From positions 186,001 through 250,000 of the forward strand of contig CAZOVG010000004.1 of assembly GCA_964583335.1 (NCBI GenBank): a stretch of DNA of 64,000 nt. Reading direction: 5' to 3'. Below, piece after piece: positions 17,471 through 23,833 of this stretch. Every line of letters starts with the position of its first letter. The stretch's first letter is position 1. The notes beneath the pieces were generated by a model. It saw only the letters and a list, made by a program, of their open reading frames with translations, did no database searches and was not told where the DNA came from. A program made the position numbers and the translations under genes. This stretch comes from JAGNKE01 sp964583335 (GTDB lineage: Bacteria; Pseudomonadota; Alphaproteobacteria; Micavibrionales; Micavibrionaceae).

Positions 17471-18271
17471 TCAAGCCGCCTTCAGGATTTTGGACATCGA
17501 ATCGAATAAACGATCATTTGCTGCCAGAATGTTGCCTGTTTCTACTGGATTTGCGGTTGTACTATCAAGGTCGGAGACGAATCCACCAGCCTCTTTAACA
17601 ATCAGCAGGCCTGCGGCAATATCCCAAGGTTTAAGGTTGCGCTCCCAGAACCCTTCGTAGCGTCCTGCTGCAACATAGGCAAGGTCCAGAGCGGCGGCGC
17701 CGAAGCGGCGCAGGCCGGGAGCGACGCTGATGATCGCGCTGTATTCCCTCATAAACTGCGTACGTGATTCGACGGATCGACGAGGCGCGCCTGTGGCGAT
17801 AGTCGCAAGCATAAGATCTTGGCGGCCCGAGACGCGCAAGCGGCGACGGCGCATGAAGGCTCCTGTGCCTTTTTCGGCATGGAAGATCTCGTCTTTTACC
17901 GGATCGTGGATCAGTCCTGCGACAATTTCGCCCTTGTGTTCCAGCGCAATCGAGATAGCCCAATGCGGAAGGCCGTGAAGGAAGTTGGTCGTTCCGTCCA
18001 AGGGGTCGATCAGCCAGCGGTATTCCGGGTCCGTTCCCTCAACCGCTCCGCTTTCCTCCATTAGGAAGGAATAATCGGGGCGGGCCTTCTTGAGTTCGCC
18101 GAAGATGATTTCTTCCGCTCGGCGGTCCGCCGCCGAGACGAAGTCGCCGGGGCCTTTGGCTGAGACCTGAAGATTTTCAACCTCGTTAAAATCGCGCAGG
18201 AGCGAACGCGCGGCTTTCTCCGACGCGCGGAGCATGACGTTCATCAGGGCGGTGGAGTGGGTTACGGACAT
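17471..18271 (-). CDS. suhB: Inositol monophosphatase family protein
   Basis: Mg-dependent phosphatase of 266 residues. The metal site is visible: Glu72 in LMEESG, Asp89 and Asp92 in IDPLDGTTNFLHG, and a later Asp in KPWDIAAG. The physiological substrate may be inositol phosphate or a related sugar phosphate; in E. coli the homologue also helps rRNA transcription antitermination. It lies between efp and the OmpA-C-like gene, all on the minus strand. Confidence 0.93.
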   Translation of the reverse strand: MSVTHSTALMNVMLRASEKAARSLLRDFNEVENLQVSAKGPGDFVSAADRRAEEIIFGELKKARPDYSFLMEESGAVEGTDPEYRWLIDPLDGTTNFLHGLPHWAISIALEHKGEIVAGLIHDPVKDEIFHAEKGTGAFMRRRRLRVSGRQDLMLATIATGAPRRSVESRTQFMREYSAIISVAPGLRRFGAAALDLAYVAAGRYEGFWERNLKPWDIAAGLLIVKEAGGFVSDLDSTTANPVETGNILAANDRLFDSMSKILKAA

Positions 18272-18309
18272 ACTTGGCCTTTGCCGCGAGACGGCGTTGG
18301 AGATTACAA

Positions 18310-18876
18310 TTATCCCTTGAAGCGTTCGACGTAGGACCCGTCTTCGATCTTGACGACGACCTTGATGCCCGATCCCACGTGAGGGGGGACCATAATCTTC
18401 ACTCCGTTTTCGAGAATTGCGGGCTTGTAGGATGTCGTTGCCGTCTGACCCTTTACGACGGGTTCGGCTTCGACGATCTCAAGCACGCATGTGTCGGGGA
18501 ATCTAAAGCCCAAAGGTTCGCCCTCGAAGCTTTCAATCTCTACGAGCATACCTTCCTGAAGGAAGGCGGCGCGGGGGCCGATAGATTCCTTGGAGACATG
18601 CATCTGGTTAAAGTTGGCCGTATGCATGAAGTGGACGTCATCGCCGTCCGTGTAAAGATATTGGTACTCGTCTTGTTCGAGACGAACGCGTTCGACCGTT
18701 TCCTGCGTACGGAAGCGGACGTTGTCCTTGGAACCGCTGCGGATGTCGCGCATTTCAATCTGCGATACGGACGCGCCCTTGCCGGGCTGCATGATCTCGT
18801 TGCTCGTGACAACCATGAGTTTTCCATTGTATTCTATTACGTGTCCGGCACGCAGGGTAATGGCTGTGACTTTCAT
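18310..18876 (-). CDS. efp: Translation elongation factor P
   Basis: Relieves ribosome stalling at consecutive prolines. The 188-residue protein has three beta-barrel domains. The tip loop reads MQPGKGASVS with Lys33, the position that is beta-lysylated or otherwise modified in many bacteria. The C-terminal domain has GQTATTSYKPAILENG. No EpmA or EpmB modification gene is in the window. It lies 1 bp after the DciA-like gene. Confidence 0.96.
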   Translation of the reverse strand: MKVTAITLRAGHVIEYNGKLMVVTSNEIMQPGKGASVSQIEMRDIRSGSKDNVRFRTQETVERVRLEQDEYQYLYTDGDDVHFMHTANFNQMHVSKESIGPRAAFLQEGMLVEIESFEGEPLGFRFPDTCVLEIVEAEPVVKGQTATTSYKPAILENGVKIMVPPHVGSGIKVVVKIEDGSYVERFKG

Positions 18877-18877
18877 C

Positions 18878-19345
18878 TTACGCTCTCTTTACGATTTCCC
18901 GGCCCAATGTTTCCAGCTTTGCCTTAAGTTCCTGATCTTCAAGACTCTCTAGCATACCGGATAGAAACTTTTTTTCGTCTTCCGTCAAGAGTCTTTTTGA
19001 TTTTGCGGGAGGTTTGAGGCCTTCCCGGGGGAGGATGACGAAGCGGATATCTTCGATCCAGCCGCCGCCAAATAGCCCGTTTATGCGCTCAAGGATCAGG
19101 TCTTTCTGGTAGTGCAGGGTCGTGGACCATGACTCTGTGGTCGCGATATGGAGTGAGGCCAGTTTGGCTCCGGCTTTGGTTTTCCCAGAGGCTGCGCGAT
19201 AGTCGATTTTCACCGGCACGGCTTTGGCGGAGAATTCCGCGCCGATGATTTTATCCCATTCCGCGATGATACGGCCCAAAGCGATGTATTTCCGGCTAAA
19301 CGTCTTGCCGGATATGCGTGTGACGGGCTCGGAAAGAGGGCGCAT
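18878..19345 (-). CDS. DUF721 (DciA-like) domain protein
   Basis: A 155-residue protein with a DUF721 domain at about residues 15-100: LGRIIAEWDKIIGAEFSAKA, a strand with LASLHIATTESWSTTL and YQKDLILERINGLFG. DciA proteins assist loading of the replicative helicase DnaB in bacteria that lack DnaC. The position divergent to mutY, upstream of dsbA-smc, is a familiar alphaproteobacterial arrangement. A role in replication initiation is inferred from the family. Confidence 0.82.
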   Translation of the reverse strand: MRPLSEPVTRISGKTFSRKYIALGRIIAEWDKIIGAEFSAKAVPVKIDYRAASGKTKAGAKLASLHIATTESWSTTLHYQKDLILERINGLFGGGWIEDIRFVILPREGLKPPAKSKRLLTEDEKKFLSGMLESLEDQELKAKLETLGREIVKRA

Positions 19346-19385
19346 GGCTTGATGTCGCGTGATTCAGGCATTAGCGTGGTTTTAC

Positions 19386-20477
19386 ATGAAAAGCGTAAAG
19401 CAGAATACTGATTGTGACAAGGTGGCTTCTTTTAGTAGGGCACTTCTGGGGTGGTATGACCGCCATGCCCGTGTTTTGCCTTGGCGGTACCGGAGCGGGG
19501 AGCCGCCCGACCCTTACCGGGTCTGGCTGTCCGAGATTATGCTTCAACAGACAACGGTTGCCGCGGTTATGCCTTATTTTCAGAGGTTTACGGAGCGATG
19601 GCCGGATGTTCACGCTTTGGCAAGGGTAGAGCCGGAGGCGTTGATGGCCGCTTGGGCCGGGCTGGGGTATTATGCGCGGGCGCGGAATCTTCTGGCCTGT
19701 GCGCGTACGGTTTCGCATGAGCTGGGTGGGCAGTTCCCCGAGGACGAGAGGGGTTTGCGGGCCTTGCCGGGGATCGGCGAGTATACCAGCGCCGCTATCC
19801 GGGCGATTGCGTTCAACAAACCTGCCGTTGTCGTTGACGGGAATGTCGAGCGTGTGATCGCCCGGGTTCATCCTGATGCAGCTCAAAACCCTAAGGACAA
19901 GCGGGCCATTAAGACTTTAGCCGAGCCTTATTATGATTACGCTGCACGGGTCGGGCGCCCCGGAGATCTGGCACAGGGCTTTATGGATTTGGGTGCGGGT
20001 GTCTGTATTCCTAAAGCTCCGCGTTGTGGGTTATGCCCGGTCAGCGCCTTTTGTGGCTCTGTGAACGTTACAAAGGGGCAGGATCGCGCCAACCCTCCGG
20101 TGAAGCCTGAACGCAGGAAGCGTTTTGGCAAAGTTTACTGGATAGAAGATGGCCAAGGTCGGCTACTTTTGCATAGGCGTCCTCCGAAAGGGCTTTTGGG
20201 CGGTATGGTTGGGCTGCCGGTCTCGCCCTGGTCTGACGGTGCTCCGCCTGCCTTGCTCAAGCCTGATTTTTTGGAGGGTACACGCGTCAGAAAGGTGCGC
20301 GATGCCAAAATCATTCATCCTTTTACTCATTTCATTCTGACTCTCGAAGTTTACAGTGCGCAGGTCCCCTCCGATTTCGTGTACCCCAATGATTATTTCT
20401 GGCATAAAATAAGCGATCTTAATTCAGCCGGGTTGCCCAGTGTTTTTGTAAAAGTCGTTAACCAACAGCTCAGCTGA
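19386..20477 (+). CDS. mutY: A/G-specific adenine DNA glycosylase
   Basis: Removes adenine mispaired with 8-oxoguanine. It shows LPWRYR, SEIMLQQTTVAAV, the HhH motif LPGIGEYTSAAI with the catalytic Asp in VVDGNVERV, and the 4Fe-4S cluster Cys-x6-Cys-x2-Cys-x5-Cys in CIPKAPRCGLCPVSAFC. A C-terminal NUDIX-like domain follows. I took the ATG at 19386; the GTG at 19359 is in frame but would leave only 13 bp to the divergent gene. The upstream gene is divergent, so both promoters must share a short spacer. Confidence 0.94.
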   Translation: MKSVKQNTDCDKVASFSRALLGWYDRHARVLPWRYRSGEPPDPYRVWLSEIMLQQTTVAAVMPYFQRFTERWPDVHALARVEPEALMAAWAGLGYYARARNLLACARTVSHELGGQFPEDERGLRALPGIGEYTSAAIRAIAFNKPAVVVDGNVERVIARVHPDAAQNPKDKRAIKTLAEPYYDYAARVGRPGDLAQGFMDLGAGVCIPKAPRCGLCPVSAFCGSVNVTKGQDRANPPVKPERRKRFGKVYWIEDGQGRLLLHRRPPKGLLGGMVGLPVSPWSDGAPPALLKPDFLEGTRVRKVRDAKIIHPFTHFILTLEVYSAQVPSDFVYPNDYFWHKISDLNSAGLPSVFVKVVNQQLS

Positions 20478-20481
20478 TTTC

Positions 20482-20510
20482 TTGAATGAACCCTCATAAA
20501 GTCGTATAAT
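20482..20510 (+). promoter_or_regulatory. Strong sigma-70-type promoter
   Basis: TTGAAT (20482-20487), a 17-nt spacer and a perfect TATAAT (20505-20510), about 30 bp before the ATG of the gene at 20541. An AAAGG Shine-Dalgarno lies 7 nt before that ATG. This is the best-looking promoter I see in the window. Confidence 0.7.
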
Positions 20511-20540
20511 AGCAGCTTATAAATCGATAAAGGCTAAGTT

Positions 20541-21578
20541 ATGGTTTTGAATAAGTCTTCACTGTTTGTCATGTTTGCCCTTGTTTTCTGCTTGGGCTTG
20601 CTTAGCTGTCAGGTTTTTGCGCAGGATGCTAATAAAAAGGGCAAGCCTACAGGGCCAGTGTTAGCTGATTTCTCGGAACCTGAAGTGAAGTCCCCTGATG
20701 CTGCTGTTCAGCTAGAGGACTTACCTCCCGATGTTCCTGTCGCCGATTTTGTTGAAGGTACGCCCCAATCCACGCGCCAATATATATATGAAAAGCCTAG
20801 TCTTAAAAACCTAGCCAATCTTTATTGGGCAATGGGTTATGCTGATTTGGCTAACGACCTGCATATTGATCATTATCTTAAAATCACTGAATGCGATATT
20901 TTTCGTAAGTTCGTCAGTTCTGAATTTGAAATGAAGGAGATCCGTGAGGCGACGAGAAAGTTTATCGTCGATAACAGGAATGAATTCTCGACTCGCTTTG
21001 AATTAGTTCAGGAGATTCTACTGCGTGATTACGATTTAAAAAGGCGAGCTTTTAAAATTGATCCCCGCTTTCAAATTCAGTCTGTGCGGCGTTTTGAGTT
21101 GGTCACTACTGAAGATATTTTTGCTGCAGTTTGTGGGCAGAAAGGTAAGGAGCGTATGACCTTTCCTCCTGGCCTAATTTTGGAGTTCAGCAGACCTTTT
21201 ACTCTTACTTATATACCGGTCCCAGATGATGTTGCCTTAGCTTATATTGATGAAAAGAATAAACGCTTCCAGAAAGTTATGGATAAAGCGAAAAGCCAAG
21301 AGAAAGTCTATGAGTATCGTAAGGCGTATCTTGTCTTGTACGCTAAAGCTTTTGCGTTTCGTAAGCTTGAGGCATCAACGACTGTCAGGGGCGCCCAGCT
21401 TTTGCAGACTATGGCCGTTCTTGAGGGCGTGGAGGTTTATGGCGATCCGGGTCGTAAGCAGCTGTTTTACTCTAAGTCGTTTTTGAGCAATAAATCGCCG
21501 ACGGAAGTGAGCGAACAGTTGCTCAAGGAGTATGCTATTCTGAAGGAAAAGTATAAAGCCGAAGGTATGTTCCACTAG
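20541..21578 (+). CDS. Exported protein of unknown function, AT-rich gene
   Basis: Unrecognised 345-residue protein. A signal sequence covers about residues 1-27, ending near VFAQD; LLSC inside it could be a lipobox, with lipidation at Cys23. A low-complexity acidic/Pro stretch follows to about residue 75, then a largely helical domain beginning LKNLANLYWAMGYADLANDL. It may correspond to a DUF4852-type domain, but I am not certain. The gene is visibly more AT-rich than its neighbours and uses many A/T-ending codons, which suggests transfer or relaxed composition. It has its own strong promoter. The stop overlaps that of folB within a CTAG. Confidence 0.8.
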   Translation: MVLNKSSLFVMFALVFCLGLLSCQVFAQDANKKGKPTGPVLADFSEPEVKSPDAAVQLEDLPPDVPVADFVEGTPQSTRQYIYEKPSLKNLANLYWAMGYADLANDLHIDHYLKITECDIFRKFVSSEFEMKEIREATRKFIVDNRNEFSTRFELVQEILLRDYDLKRRAFKIDPRFQIQSVRRFELVTTEDIFAAVCGQKGKERMTFPPGLILEFSRPFTLTYIPVPDDVALAYIDEKNKRFQKVMDKAKSQEKVYEYRKAYLVLYAKAFAFRKLEASTTVRGAQLLQTMAVLEGVEVYGDPGRKQLFYSKSFLSNKSPTEVSEQLLKEYAILKEKYKAEGMFH

Positions 21579-21946
21579 GGCTCTTGCTTTCTTGAGATCG
21601 TGACTCCGACACCTGAGGTTTCTCTTAGGATTTCGGTCTTTATGGCTGTGATTTCAACATGTGATATTCTTTTGTCGCGCAAGCAGTCTTTTGCGATTTC
21701 TTCGGCAAATTCCTCTATTAGCTCGTAGTGCTTCTTTTGCGCAATATCTTTAATATTATTCACGACAGCCTCATACGAAACGACTTCGTCCACATGTGTG
21801 AGGGCGCGGCCTTCATTGGTTGATACGTCTAACACTGCGCTCACTAGGACGGGCTGCCTACTCAGGCGCTCTTTTTCGTAGATGCCGATGCTCATGTCGA
21901 GCTTGAGGTCCCGGATCAGGATTCGGTCCGTCCATTTTACAGGCAT
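21575..21946 (-). CDS. folB: Dihydroneopterin aldolase
   Basis: Folate pathway enzyme that splits dihydroneopterin into 6-hydroxymethyl-dihydropterin and glycolaldehyde. The core includes DRILIRDLKLDMSIGIYEKE, a Tyr/Glu-containing YEAVVNNIKDIA helix and the terminal GVGVTISR strand. I chose the ATG at 21946 (123 residues) because TAGGA lies about 10 nt upstream and this avoids overlap with ccrM; an earlier in-frame ATG at 21997 would overlap ccrM by 32 bp. It lies 19 bp after ccrM on the same strand. Confidence 0.88.
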   Translation of the reverse strand: MPVKWTDRILIRDLKLDMSIGIYEKERLSRQPVLVSAVLDVSTNEGRALTHVDEVVSYEAVVNNIKDIAQKKHYELIEEFAEEIAKDCLRDKRISHVEITAIKTEILRETSGVGVTISRKQEP

Positions 21947-21965
21947 GCGGGCGGGTCCTATCCGG

Positions 21966-23066
21966 TCAGTTGAGGGTTTCTCCGCGCGCGCGTTCACGCA
22001 GATTGTCGATCGGCACGTATTTGCCGTTTTCCTTATAGTGCCAGAAGGTCCAGCCGTTGCAGGACGGTGCGCCCTGGACGGCTGCGCCGACCTTATGGAT
22101 GGAGCCCTGAATTTTCTCCACGCGGTTTTGAAGGCTCAGGGAGCCGTCGGCATGCACTGTGGCTGTGTGCTTTTTCTTCGCGTCGGTGAGCACGGCGCCG
22201 GGGGAGATCAGGCCCTGTTCGATCAATGTGCCGAAGGGGATGCGCGGCTTTTCGCGTTTGGAATTGGTTTCAACCAGCGCGCCTTTAAGCGGCTCGATTT
22301 CCTTGATTCGTTCACGGGCAAACGCCGCGTAACGATTGTCCTGCTCGATGCCGATAAAGCGGCGGTCGAGTTTTTTGGCGACCGCGCCCGTGGTTCCCGT
22401 GCCGAAGAACGGGTCGAGCACGACATCGCCCTTGCGGGTGGATGATAGCAGAACGCGGTAAAGCAAGGCTTCGGGCTTTTGCGTGGGGTGCGCCTTTTTG
22501 CCGTCGATGTCCTTGAGGCGTTCCTGTCCCGTGCAGAGGGGCAGATACCAGTCGGAGCGCATTTGAAGGTCTTCATTGAAGGTCTTCATGGCTTCGTAGT
22601 TGAAGCAGTATTTCGAGTCTTTCGATTTCGAGGCCCAGATCATCGTTTCATGCGCGTTCGTGAAACGGCGCCCCCGGAAATTCGGCATGGGGTTCGATTT
22701 GCGCCAGATCACGTCGTTGAGGATCCAGAATCCTAGATCCTGCAAAATATAACCGAGACGGAAAATGTTGTGATAGCTGCCGATGACCCAGATCGTTCCG
22801 TCGGGCTTCAGCAGATCGCGCGCGGCCGAGAGCCATTCGCGGGTGAAGTCGTCGTATGCCTTGAGGCTGTCGAACTGATCCCATTCGTCGTCTACGGCAT
22901 CAACCTTTGAATTGTTGGGGCGGTGCAGGTCGCCGCCGAGCTGGAGGTTATAGGGCGGGTCGGCAAAAATGCAGTCTACGGATTCGGGTTGCAGTTGCTT
23001 CATGATCTTAATGCAATCGCCAACGACAATTGAATCTGTGGACAGATTTTTTTTTCTGCTCGACAT
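21966..23066 (-). CDS. ccrM: Cell-cycle DNA adenine methyltransferase (GANTC), CcrM
   Basis: Beta-class N6-adenine methyltransferase of 366 residues. The catalytic DPPY motif is at 36-39, the SAM motif FGTGTTG at 221-227, and the CcrM-type C-terminal extension (about 275-360) ends with WTFWHYKENGKYVPID. CcrM methylates GANTC sites and couples transcription to the cell cycle in alphaproteobacteria. It lies downstream of rnhB, separated by a 131-bp spacer that carries its predicted promoter and six GANTC sites. Length and motifs match the family closely. folB follows on the same strand. Confidence 0.96.
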   Translation of the reverse strand: MSSRKKNLSTDSIVVGDCIKIMKQLQPESVDCIFADPPYNLQLGGDLHRPNNSKVDAVDDEWDQFDSLKAYDDFTREWLSAARDLLKPDGTIWVIGSYHNIFRLGYILQDLGFWILNDVIWRKSNPMPNFRGRRFTNAHETMIWASKSKDSKYCFNYEAMKTFNEDLQMRSDWYLPLCTGQERLKDIDGKKAHPTQKPEALLYRVLLSSTRKGDVVLDPFFGTGTTGAVAKKLDRRFIGIEQDNRYAAFARERIKEIEPLKGALVETNSKREKPRIPFGTLIEQGLISPGAVLTDAKKKHTATVHADGSLSLQNRVEKIQGSIHKVGAAVQGAPSCNGWTFWHYKENGKYVPIDNLRERARGETLN

Positions 23067-23070
23067 GCTT

Positions 23071-23185
23071 GACTCCTTGATTTGAAAGCAAGCGAATCAT
23101 GCGAAAAAAGTGATTCGCCGTCAAGAAGTATTTTCTTTTTCTTTTTGAGATTCTCTATTTAGAGTCAATGCGTTGTTATGGAATC
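23071..23185. promoter_or_regulatory. Cluster of six GANTC methylation sites upstream of ccrM
   Basis: GANTC occurs at 23071, 23094, 23112, 23149, 23162 and 23181 within 115 bp, where about 0.45 sites are expected if bases were random (one per 256 positions). The first overlaps the ccrM Shine-Dalgarno AAGGAG (23073-23078), the second the predicted -10, the third the promoter spacer; three lie upstream of the -35. In Caulobacter, GANTC methylation in the ccrM leader lowers its expression, so feedback control is likely. Confidence 0.75.
23096..23124 (-). promoter_or_regulatory. Predicted ccrM promoter
   Basis: On the minus strand TTGACG (23119-23124), a 17-nt spacer and CATGAT (23096-23101). 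The expected start site is near 23089, leaving a leader of about 23 nt with AAGGAG 6 nt before the ATG. GANTC sites fall in the spacer and over the -10. Confidence 0.55.
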
Positions 23186-23197
23186 ATAAAGTTTCGC

Positions 23198-23818
23198 TTA
23201 AGCGGATTTGGCCAGAAGAGCCTTGACCGGGCCAAAGCTTCGGCGGTGGTGGGGGGTGACGCCATAATTTTCGAGCGCGGAGAGATGGTCGGCGGTCGGG
23301 TAGCCGGAGTTTTTGCGCCAGCCGTACTGCGGATAGTCGCGATCAAGTTTTTCCATGATGCCGTCGCGGTGGACCTTGGCGACGATCGAGGCGGCGGCGA
23401 TGGATATAGATTTCGTGTCGCCCTTGACGATGGCGCTCGCGGTGCACGGCAAGCCGGGAGGCAGACGGTTTCCGTCGATCAGGGCGTGCGCGATTTCTTG
23501 CCGCTCCTGCAGTTCTATGAGTGCTTGCGCCATCGCCTTCAGGCTTGCGTGGAGAATATTCAAACGGTCGATGTCGTCTATCCCGATCACGGCGACGCTC
23601 GCGGGGAACGTCTGGAGGATCAGTTGACTCAGGACGAGCCGTTTCGGCTTTGAGAGTTTTTTGCTGTCTTTAATGTCTTTGAGGAACGGGGTGCTGCGGC
23701 TTTCTCTGGGGATCATGACGCAAGCGGCGACGACCGGACCGGCCAACGGGCCACGCCCGACCTCGTCTATGCCGCAGACGTGCCCGTGATATCGGTCTTC
23801 ATGCTCGAAGTCGGGCAT
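23198..23818 (-). CDS. rnhB: Ribonuclease HII
   Basis: Cuts RNA in RNA-DNA hybrids and removes single ribonucleotides misinserted in DNA. The 206-residue protein shows VCGIDEVGRGPLAGPVVAA with the first catalytic Asp/Glu pair, ALIDGNRLP and AAASIVAKVHRD. It lies 15 bp after pepN and before ccrM; rnhB next to ccrM is common in alphaproteobacteria. Confidence 0.96.
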   Translation of the reverse strand: MPDFEHEDRYHGHVCGIDEVGRGPLAGPVVAACVMIPRESRSTPFLKDIKDSKKLSKPKRLVLSQLILQTFPASVAVIGIDDIDRLNILHASLKAMAQALIELQERQEIAHALIDGNRLPPGLPCTASAIVKGDTKSISIAAASIVAKVHRDGIMEKLDRDYPQYGWRKNSGYPTADHLSALENYGVTPHHRRSFGPVKALLAKSA

Positions 23819-23833
23819 GGCGTCTCATAGGTT

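Noticed and set aside
21947..21997. Longer folB start at 21997
   Set aside because: It would overlap ccrM by 32 bp and lacks the Shine-Dalgarno found before the ATG at 21946.
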